A stretch of 11,769 nucleotides of DNA from positions 1 through 11,769 of the forward strand of contig DASZUI010000210.1 in assembly GCA_035547675.1 (NCBI GenBank), given 5' to 3'. Position numbers and translations under genes: made by a program. The stretch's first letter is position 1, and each line of letters opens with the position of its first letter. Below, one piece after another: positions 6,416 to 11,769 of the stretch. The notes below the pieces were generated by a model. The model saw only the letters and a program-made list of their open reading frames with translations. It made no database searches and was not told the DNA's origin. Source of the stretch: DASZTU01 sp035547675. GTDB lineage: Bacteria; Pseudomonadota; Alphaproteobacteria; Rhizobiales; Devosiaceae.

Positions 6416-6592
6416 GACGAGGCATTCGCCTCGACTGACCTTTCGATGTGACGGCGTAGGCGGCTCGAATGGCCGCCCTGCTTGTTGCCAGCCGGCAAAC
6501 TGGATTCCCGACGAAGCGGGCGAGGCACGGCCTTCGCTCAACACCGGCGTCATTCCCGCGAAGGCGGGAATCCAGTGTCAGCCCGCGCTGCC
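6416..6592 (+). repeat. Composite dispersed repeat, copy 3 (left arm truncated)
   Basis: The same order as copy 2: module (6416-6503), left arm, loop starting GAAGCGGG, right arm beginning at 6549, tail GTCAGCCCGCGCTGCC. The left arm has lost about 14 bases, going from GGATTCCCG straight to ACGAAGCGGG, so the arms no longer pair fully. Confidence 0.82.
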
Positions 6593-6728
6593 CATGGTTC
6601 GACAGGCTCACCATGAGGTCGGGGCTGCGGGTAAGACGCGCGATCGACCGCGCGACCTGGAACGCGGCCACCTCCAATTCCGCCACCTCCAATTCCACCG
6701 CCTCATCCTGAGCCTGTCGAAGGATGGG
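6593..6728. repeat. Palindromic block with a 15-bp tandem repeat
   Basis: It contains the words GGTTCGACAGGCTCACCATG (6597-6616) and CATCCTGAGCCTGTCGAAGG (6704-6723), which share the core of one palindromic family in opposite orientations. Between them the 15-base unit CCACCTCCAATTCCG is repeated at 6668-6682 and 6683-6697 with one difference. No gene is evident. Confidence 0.65.
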
Positions 6729-6781
6729 CCACGCGCTCCCTACCTCCCCACATCGAAAATCCCGTCCAGCCGAATGGCTGG
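6729..6781 (+). repeat. Direct repeat, second copy (CCACGCG module)
   Basis: Second copy of the module at 6361-6412, again ending in a CCAGCC-GAAT-GGCTGG palindrome. Here it runs into unrelated sequence (GGCCGGTTGACTTTGCGG) leading to valS, so it marks the right edge of the repeat island. Confidence 0.8.
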
Positions 6782-6837
6782 TGGCCGGTTGACTTTGCGG
6801 GGTCCTATTTCCTAAGTCAGGGGCAGATACTTTCCGG

Positions 6838-6865
6838 CCCGCCGGGACCCTTGGGGTTCGGCGGG
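6838..6865 (+). promoter_or_regulatory. Strong hairpin in the valS leader
   Basis: CCCGCCG (6838-6844) pairs with CGGCGGG (6859-6865). The inner bases (GGACCC with GGGTT, one bulge) extend the stem to about 12 pairs around a tiny loop. It ends 20 bases before the valS ATG. It is followed by TTGTTGCTGTTGG rather than a run of Ts, so it looks more like an mRNA leader structure than a terminator. A regulatory role is unproven. Confidence 0.45.
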
Positions 6866-6885
6866 TTGTTGCTGTTGGATGAACG

Positions 6886-9618
6886 ATGATCGACAAGACC
6901 TATGATCCCCAGGCGGTCGAGGGCCGCATTTACGCGGCGTGGCAGGAAGCCGGGGCCTTCAAGGCGGGGGCCGGCGCCAGGCCGGGGGCGAAGCCGTTCT
7001 CGATCGTCATCCCGCCGCCCAATGTCACGGGCAATCTCCATGTCGGACACGCCCTCAACAACACGATCCAGGACGTCCTGACGCGCTTCAACCGCATGCG
7101 CGGGCGGGACGTGCTGTGGCAGCCGGGCACCGACCACGCCGGCATCGCGACCCAAATGATCGTCGAACGCCAGCTGATGGAGCGCCAGCAGCCGGGCCGC
7201 CGCGAGATGGGGCGCGAGAAATTCCTCGAAACCGTGTGGGCCTGGAAGGCCGAAAGCGGCGGGGCGATCATCAACCAGTTGAAGCGCCTCGGCGCCTCCG
7301 CCGACTGGAGCCGCGAGAGATTCACGCTCGGCGAGCACGGCGCGCCGGACGACCAGATGGTCCGCGCCGTCACCAAGGTCTTCGTCGATCTCTACAACAA
7401 GGGCCTGATCTACCGCGACAAGCGGCTGGTCAACTGGCACCCGGGCCTCGAAACCGCGATCTCCGATCTCGAGGTCGAGAATATCGAGGTCGCCGGCCAC
7501 ATGTGGCATTTGCGCTATCCGCTGGCGGACGGCGTCACCTATGAATTCCCGCTGGTCGACGAAGAAGGAAAACCCGCCGGCACCGAGCGGCGCGACTATA
7601 TCGTCGTCGCCACCACGCGCCCCGAAACCATGCTCGGCGACACCGGCGTCGCCGTCCACCCCGACGACCCGCGCTATGCCGGGATCGTGGGCAAGGACGT
7701 GATCCTGCCGATCACCGGCCGCCGCATCCCGATCGTGGCCGATTCCTATGCCGATCCGGCGCTGGGCTCGGGCGCGGTCAAGATCACGCCGGCGCACGAC
7801 TTCAACGATTTCGAGGTCGGCCGCCGCAACAATCTCGCGATCATCAACATCTTCACCACCCGGGCGACGATCAACGACAATGCGCCCGAGGCCTATCGCG
7901 GGCTCGACCGCTTCGAGGCGCGCAAGAAGGTGCTGGCCGACCTCGAAGCCCTCGGCGTGCTCGACCATGTCGAGGATCGCAAGATCATGGTGCCCTTCGA
8001 CGAGAAGTCGAAGCAGATCGTCATCGAGCCGTTCCTGACCGACCAGTGGTGGGTCAAGGCCGAGGTGCTGGCCCAGCCGGCCATGCAGGCCGTGCGCGAC
8101 GGCCGGACGAAATTCGTGCCCCAGCAATACGAGAACACCTATTTCGCCTGGCTCGAAAACATCCGCCCCTGGTGCATTTCCCGCCAGCTCTGGTGGGGCC
8201 ACCAGATTCCGGCCTGGTATGGGCCGGATGGCCATGTCTTCGTGGCTTCGAGCGAAGCGGAGGCAAGCGGCCAGGCCACCAAACACTATGGTCGCGAAGT
8301 TGAACTCAAGCGCGACCCAGACGTCCTCGACACCTGGTTCTCCTCCGCCCTCTGGCCGTTCTCGACCATGGGCTGGCCGGACGACACGCCGGAGCTGAGG
8401 AAATACTACCCCACCGACACGGTGGTCACCGGCTTCGACATCATCTTCTTCTGGGTCGCCCGCATGATGATGATGGGCCTCGAATTCATGGGCGAGGTGC
8501 CGTTTTCGACCGTCTACATGCACGCCCTCGTCCGCGACGAGAAGGGCGCCAAGATGTCGAAGACCAAGGGCAATGTCATCGACCCCCTCGGCCTCATCGA
8601 TACCTATGGCGCCGACGCCACCCGCTTCACCTTCGCGGCCATGGCGGCGCAGGGCAGGGACCTGAAACTCTCCCTGCAGCGGGTGGAAGGCTACCGCAAC
8701 TTTGTCACCAAGCTCTGGAACGCCGCGCGCTTCCTCGAGGTCAACGAGTGCGCCCGGGTCGCCGGCTTCGATCCGCATGGCGTGAAACACCAGCTCAACC
8801 GCTGGATCGCCGGCGCCACCGCCCGCGCCGTCGCCGAGGTCACGCGAGGCATCCTCGACTACAAGTTCAACGAAGCCGCCAACGCCGCCTACGACTTCGT
8901 CTGGGGCATTTTCTGCGATTGGTATGTCGAGCTGGCGAAGCCCATCCTCACCGGCGAGGACGAAGCCGCCAGGGCCGAGACGCGGGCCACCGCCGCCTGG
9001 GCGCTCGACCAGATATTGAAGGTCCTGCATCCCTTCATGCCCTTCGTCACCGAAGAGCTCTGGGCCGAAACCGGCAAGACCGGGCCGGCGCGCGAAAACC
9101 TGCTGATCCTTTCCGATTGGCCCGAACTCGATGGCCTCGGCGATGCCGAAGCCGATGCCGAACTGGGCTTTTTGATTGCACTTATTTCGGGCATCCGCTC
9201 GGTGCGGCAGGAAATGAACGTGCCGCCTTCGGCCAAGCTCGATCTCGCCGTCATCGGCGCCTTGCCCGATACAATGGCGCGGCTGGAGCGGCAAAACGGC
9301 GCCTTGACCCGGCTGGCACGGCTTGAAACCGTGGCCGCCGCCGACGCGGTGCCGGGTAGTTCCGCCCAGATCGTCGTCGGCGAGGCGACCTATGCGCTGC
9401 CGCTCGCCGGCGTCATCGACCTCGCGGTCGAGGCGAACCGGCTCAGCAAGGAAGCCGGCAAGCTCGACGGGGAAATCGCCGGCATCGACAAGAAGCTCGG
9501 CAATGAGCAGTTCGTCGCCAAGGCGCCCGAGGAGGTGATCGAGGAACAGCGCACCCGCCGCGCCGAAGCCGTCGAGCGCCGCGAGCGCATCCTCGCCGCG
9601 CTGGCGAGGTTGAGCTAG
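6886..9618 (+). CDS. valS: Valyl-tRNA synthetase
   Basis: Encodes 910 residues, a full-length class Ia enzyme that charges tRNA-Val with valine in the cytoplasm. The HIGH-type motif is His-Val-Gly-His at residues 52-55, after Pro-Pro-Pro-Asn-Val-Thr-Gly-Asn (43-50). The editing (CP1) domain that clears Thr-tRNA-Val shows Thr-Thr-Arg-Pro-Glu-Thr-Met-Leu-Gly-Asp-Thr at about 242-252. The KMSKS motif is Lys-Met-Ser-Lys-Thr at 556-560, followed by Lys-Gly-Asn-Val-Ile-Asp-Pro. An anticodon-binding domain follows (His-Pro-Phe-Met-Pro-Phe-Val-Thr-Glu-Glu-Leu-Trp). The last 65 or so residues form the Val-specific C-terminal coiled coil, rich in Glu, Lys and Arg. The ATG at 6886 fits the family N-terminus (Asp-Lys-Thr-Tyr-Asp-Pro), but I see no clear Shine-Dalgarno site. 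An out-of-frame ATG at 6879 opens an 8-codon ORF overlapping the start. Confidence 0.98.
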   Translation: MIDKTYDPQAVEGRIYAAWQEAGAFKAGAGARPGAKPFSIVIPPPNVTGNLHVGHALNNTIQDVLTRFNRMRGRDVLWQPGTDHAGIATQMIVERQLMERQQPGRREMGREKFLETVWAWKAESGGAIINQLKRLGASADWSRERFTLGEHGAPDDQMVRAVTKVFVDLYNKGLIYRDKRLVNWHPGLETAISDLEVENIEVAGHMWHLRYPLADGVTYEFPLVDEEGKPAGTERRDYIVVATTRPETMLGDTGVAVHPDDPRYAGIVGKDVILPITGRRIPIVADSYADPALGSGAVKITPAHDFNDFEVGRRNNLAIINIFTTRATINDNAPEAYRGLDRFEARKKVLADLEALGVLDHVEDRKIMVPFDEKSKQIVIEPFLTDQWWVKAEVLAQPAMQAVRDGRTKFVPQQYENTYFAWLENIRPWCISRQLWWGHQIPAWYGPDGHVFVASSEAEASGQATKHYGREVELKRDPDVLDTWFSSALWPFSTMGWPDDTPELRKYYPTDTVVTGFDIIFFWVARMMMMGLEFMGEVPFSTVYMHALVRDEKGAKMSKTKGNVIDPLGLIDTYGADATRFTFAAMAAQGRDLKLSLQRVEGYRNFVTKLWNAARFLEVNECARVAGFDPHGVKHQLNRWIAGATARAVAEVTRGILDYKFNEAANAAYDFVWGIFCDWYVELAKPILTGEDEAARAETRATAAWALDQILKVLHPFMPFVTEELWAETGKTGPARENLLILSDWPELDGLGDAEADAELGFLIALISGIRSVRQEMNVPPSAKLDLAVIGALPDTMARLERQNGALTRLARLETVAAADAVPGSSAQIVVGEATYALPLAGVIDLAVEANRLSKEAGKLDGEIAGIDKKLGNEQFVAKAPEEVIEEQRTRRAEAVERRERILAALARLS

Positions 9619-9633
9619 GTTTGTGAATGAGAA

Positions 9634-9723
9634 TGGATTCCGGCCTTCGCCGGAATGACATCGTGGAATTGGCGGGGTGCGTGGCCTTAATCACTTCGTC
9701 ATTCCGGCGAAGGCCGGAATCCA
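9634..9723. repeat. REP-like inverted pair between valS and the transporter gene
   Basis: Arms at 9634-9659 and 9698-9723 are perfect 26-bp reverse complements around a 38-base loop. Each arm also folds on itself (ATTCCGGC-CTTC-GCCGGAAT). Compared with copies 1-3, the stem has a C-to-G change on one side and the matching G-to-C on the other, so pairing is kept. The long flanking module of the other copies is absent. It starts 16 bases after the valS stop and may end or stabilise that transcript. Confidence 0.88.
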
Positions 9724-9756
9724 GGTTCGGCACATCGCGCGACAGGAGGCCGCCCC

Positions 9757-10767
9757 ATGGCCGATGAGGTCGAAACCACCAGCGTCTCCCGCATCGGCCA
9801 TGATCTGCCCGTGGTCCCGATGACTGTCTATTTTTTCGACGGCAAGGGCGGGGTCGCCGAGGTCGGGCTCGACAAGGCGGATGCCGTTGCGGCGGCCAAG
9901 GGCTTTTACGCCGTCGTCGGCCATTCCGGCACGCCCGAGTTCCGCCTCTGGCTGAAGCAGCATTTGGGCGAATCCCATGCCGAAACCATGACGGCGCCGG
10001 ATGCGCGCGCCCGCTGCACGGTGTTCGAGGATCGCGCCACCCTGGTGCTGCGGGTTGCCCGCCGCGACACGGACCCCGACGAGATCAAGCGCCAGCCGCT
10101 CACCGTCTGGCTGGAAAGGGGCCGCATCATCATCGCCAGCCGCGCCCATCTGCCCGAGCTCTTCGGCCTCGAGCAATGGAAGCAGAGCCATCACGCCCCG
10201 GTCTCGCTGGCCGATTTCGTGGCGCGCATGGGCTTGCGCGCCGCCGACCGGCTCGAGCCGCTGGTCGAGCATGTGGGCAATGTGCTCGACGACCTCGAGG
10301 AAGAGGTGATGGAGGAACGGATCGGCGAGCTGACCGCGCGGCTGACGCGGGTTCGCCGCACCATCATCGCGCTCCGGCGCATGATCTGGCCGCAGCGCGA
10401 CGTGCTCAACACGCTCGAAATCGAGGACCTGTCCTATTTCTCCGAATGGGACCGCGCCCGGCTGCGCGAGGCGACGGCGCGCACCACGCGGCTGGGCGAG
10501 GAGTTGCAGTCGCTTTCGGAACGCGCCGGCCTCGTGCACGAGCAGATCATCGACGCCCGCAGCGAACAGATGAACCGCACCATGCTGGTGCTGACCTCGG
10601 TGACCGTCATCGCCATGCCCATGACCGTGGTGAGCGGCCTGCTCGGCATGAATGTCGCCGGCATTCCCTTTTCGCAGAACCCCGAGGCGTTCTGGTTCGT
10701 GGTCCTCGGCCTCGCCGCGATCGGCTCGGGCATGGTCTGGTTCATGCACAAGCGCCACTGGCTGTAG
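9757..10767 (+). CDS. zntB: CorA-family metal ion transporter, ZntB-like
   Basis: Encodes 336 residues. The ATG at 9757 has AGGAGG 8 bases upstream. The protein has a large soluble N-terminal domain (to about residue 270), with a long charged helix (Leu-Asp-Asp-Leu-Glu-Glu-Glu-Val-Met-Glu-Glu) leading into the membrane. Two C-terminal membrane helices follow (about 275-297 and 310-330), joined by the signature Gly-Met-Asn at 297-299 (Gly-Leu-Leu-Gly-Met-Asn-Val-Ala-Gly-Ile-Pro-Phe) and a basic tail Lys-Arg-His. CorA proteins are pentameric inner-membrane channels for Mg2+ or Co2+; the ZntB branch transports Zn2+. I lean to ZntB because of the Asn-Val-Ala-Gly-Ile-Pro loop and Trp-Leu-Glu-Arg-Gly-Arg-Ile-Ile in the soluble domain, but the ion is not certain. 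It stands alone, convergent with the next gene, 7 bases apart. Confidence 0.9.
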   Translation: MADEVETTSVSRIGHDLPVVPMTVYFFDGKGGVAEVGLDKADAVAAAKGFYAVVGHSGTPEFRLWLKQHLGESHAETMTAPDARARCTVFEDRATLVLRVARRDTDPDEIKRQPLTVWLERGRIIIASRAHLPELFGLEQWKQSHHAPVSLADFVARMGLRAADRLEPLVEHVGNVLDDLEEEVMEERIGELTARLTRVRRTIIALRRMIWPQRDVLNTLEIEDLSYFSEWDRARLREATARTTRLGEELQSLSERAGLVHEQIIDARSEQMNRTMLVLTSVTVIAMPMTVVSGLLGMNVAGIPFSQNPEAFWFVVLGLAAIGSGMVWFMHKRHWL

Positions 10768-10774
10768 GGCGTTT

Positions 10775-11239
10775 TCAGCCGACGGCCTTCTTCACCAGCG
10801 CCGTGATCCGCGCCTCTTCCTCCGCCGTCAGTTCCTTCACCGCGAAGGCCACGGGCCAGAAATTGCCGTCGTCCAGCTGGGCTCTGTCGCTGAAGCCCAG
10901 GGTCGGATAACGCGTCTTGAACTTCTGCGCCGGCTGGAAATGGCAGATGATTTTGCCGTCCTTGGCATAGGCCGGCATGCCGTACCATGTCCGGGCCGTA
11001 AGTTCGGGCGCGGCCGCCTTGACGAGGGCGTGGATGCGCTCGGCCTTGTGGCGGTCCTCGGCGGGCATTTCGGCAATCTTGGCCAGCACGTCGGCTTCTT
11101 CGTCGGCGACGCTTCCGCCTTTCTTGGCCAGTCTGAGCTCCCGCGCATGCTCGCGCATGGCGGCGCGCTCTTCCTCCGTGAAGCCCGCGGAGCCGGCCGC
11201 CGTCCGTTTCGGCGTCTTCGGTGTCTTGTCGGCGTTCAT
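10775..11239 (-). CDS. DUF1801 / YdhG-like protein
   Basis: Encodes 154 residues. I prefer the ATG at 11239, which has GGGAGGG about 6 bases upstream; an in-frame ATG at 11254 would overlap that site. The first 20 residues are basic and Thr/Lys/Pro-rich (Lys-Thr-Pro-Lys-Thr-Pro-Lys-Arg). Residues 20-40 form a helix (Phe-Thr-Glu-Glu-Glu-Arg-Ala-Ala-Met-Arg-Glu-His-Ala). About 65-150 match the DUF1801/YdhG pattern: Arg-Ile-His-Ala-Leu-Val-Lys-Ala-Ala-Ala-Pro-Glu-Leu, Trp-Tyr-Gly-Met-Pro-Ala-Tyr, Gly-Lys-Ile-Ile-Cys-His-Phe-Gln-Pro, Leu-Gly-Phe. No signal peptide or membrane segment is visible, so it is cytoplasmic. The biochemical role of this family is not established. Its 3' end meets the transporter gene tail to tail with almost no spacer. 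Confidence 0.88.
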   Translation of the reverse strand: MNADKTPKTPKRTAAGSAGFTEEERAAMREHARELRLAKKGGSVADEEADVLAKIAEMPAEDRHKAERIHALVKAAAPELTARTWYGMPAYAKDGKIICHFQPAQKFKTRYPTLGFSDRAQLDDGNFWPVAFAVKELTAEEEARITALVKKAVG

Positions 11240-11682
11240 TCGGCGCCCTCCCATTGCTCGGTGGTACAGTTTTCGTCCGCTACGGACGGCGGATCAAGCC
11301 GAACTGTGGCAGGGCTTTTCGGCAAGTGTGGCGAGGCGGTGCTGCCGGCGCCCCGCCAGGGAGGCGCATAAACAGTCCAGCTCCGGCTTCGGTTCCCTGA
11401 AGGCGCTGCAATTCCGCCATAAATCGGACATCGTGACAAAACTGCAACAGCGGTTTTGATTCAAGCTTGCGCATAGCTTCGTCAAGGTTTCGGCGAGAGT
11501 CACCGCCACAATGTCACCCTAAAACGGGGACTACACCGCAAGGCGTTGCAGAGAGGGGCAGGGGCGGCCGAACGGTTTCGGCTGCCGGCCGCCTTGACGC
11601 TCACTTCATGACCCTGGATTGCTGCCGGCACGGCAAATGGCCGTGAAAGTAGGACTGGCGCAAAGCCAGGGGGATTTGGACG
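11240..11682. other. Non-coding region between the DUF1801 gene and ilvD
   Basis: No convincing gene is visible in these 443 bases. They hold the upstream region of the DUF1801 gene and a long ilvD leader. Points of note are a small palindrome CGTCCG-CTA-CGGACG (11274-11288), a hairpin at 11437-11458, the near-symmetric GTCACCCTAAAACGGGGAC at about 11514-11532, and a hairpin GCCGAA-CGGT-TTCGGC (11567-11582). A TTGACG at 11594-11599 could be a -35 box for ilvD, but no good -10 follows at the right distance. Confidence 0.5.
11437..11458. repeat. Symmetric inverted repeat upstream of ilvD
   Basis: CAAAACTGC (11437-11445) pairs with GCGGTTTTG (11450-11458) over 9 bases, with one G-T wobble, around the loop AACA. 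With an A tract on one side and a T tract on the other it could be a weak bidirectional terminator. It could equally be a regulator-binding palindrome about 225 bases before ilvD. Confidence 0.45.
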
Positions 11683-11769
11683 ATGGACAGTAATTACGTT
11701 GATAAATCGCGGTTGCCGAGCCGGTATGTGACCGAGGGGCCGGAGCGCGCGCCGCACCGTTCGTATCTT
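11683..11769 (+). CDS. ilvD: Dihydroxy-acid dehydratase, N-terminus (runs off the window)
   Basis: The first 29 codons of a gene that continues past the window end. The ATG at 11683 has AGGGGGA about 8 bases upstream. The peptide contains Leu-Pro-Ser-Arg-Tyr-Val-Thr-Glu-Gly-Pro-Glu-Arg-Ala-Pro-His-Arg-Ser-Tyr-Leu, which matches the conserved start I recall for alphaproteobacterial IlvD. That enzyme is an iron-sulfur dehydratase that makes 2-keto acids in valine, isoleucine and leucine synthesis. None of the catalytic cysteines is within the window, so the call rests on this N-terminal signature. A close relative in the IlvD/Edd family is possible but less likely. Confidence 0.85.
   Translation, partial: MDSNYVDKSRLPSRYVTEGPERAPHRSYL

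Noticed and set aside
6017..6885. Possible CRISPR array or insertion sequence in the repeat island
   Set aside because: Repeats are few, unequal and nested, with no regular spacers, and there is no transposase ORF.
6372..6896. Minus-strand ORF of 174 codons in the repeat island
   Set aside because: It is made almost entirely of palindromic repeat sequence, and similar translations appear from every repeat copy.
6817..9294. Minus-strand ORF of 825 codons opposite valS
   Set aside because: valS motifs are complete on the plus strand; the minus frame is open only because of high GC codon bias.
10977..11459. Plus-strand ORF of 160 codons opposite the DUF1801 gene
   Set aside because: The minus-strand frame has a recognisable DUF1801/YdhG pattern and a strong ribosome site; the plus frame is low-complexity Ser/Arg/Ala.
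11280..11509. Short minus-strand ORFs in the gap before ilvD
   Set aside because: They overlap each other in different frames, lack ribosome sites, and show no signal peptide or known motif.

Overview
The window reads as chromosomal DNA of a GC-rich alphaproteobacterium, most likely in the Hyphomicrobiales (Rhizobiales). The main grounds are the gene order pcm-like methyltransferase, tolC, popZ-family gene, valS (an order I recall from rhizobia), the DUF2497/PopZ family itself, a perfect TTAA-N7-TTAA CtrA-type box, and an IlvD N-terminus of the alphaproteobacterial type. The genus cannot be fixed from this sequence alone.

Layout. Bases 1-258 hold a palindromic dispersed repeat (copy 1). Bases 259-2585 carry three minus-strand genes: a putative FAD-dependent monooxygenase (1353-2585), a secreted SH3-domain protein with a long Gly/Ser-rich tail (626-1270), and a small secreted protein of unknown function (259-567). 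From 2741 the plus strand carries a protein-L-isoaspartate methyltransferase-like gene (2741-3403), tolC (3561-4976, followed by two tandem intrinsic terminators), a PopZ-family polar organizer (5276-6016) and valS (6886-9618). Between the popZ-family gene and valS lies an 870-bp non-coding island of nested repeats. Another REP-like pair of palindromes separates valS from a CorA/ZntB-family metal transporter (9757-10767). A DUF1801/YdhG-like gene is convergent to it (10775-11239). A 440-bp non-coding region then leads to the first 29 codons of ilvD (11683 to the window end).

Function. Most of this is core housekeeping: envelope export (TolC), cell-pole organisation (PopZ), translation (ValRS), metal transport and branched-chain amino-acid synthesis (IlvD). 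The most interesting signals are non-coding. They are a CtrA-type box in front of tolC, four GANTC (CcrM-type) sites within 134 bp upstream of the popZ-family gene, and repeats whose arms show compensatory base changes. In one repeat copy the loop is inverted relative to its flanks. I did not find a convincing previously undescribed multi-gene system. There is no sign of CRISPR, phage, a transposase or a toxin-antitoxin pair.
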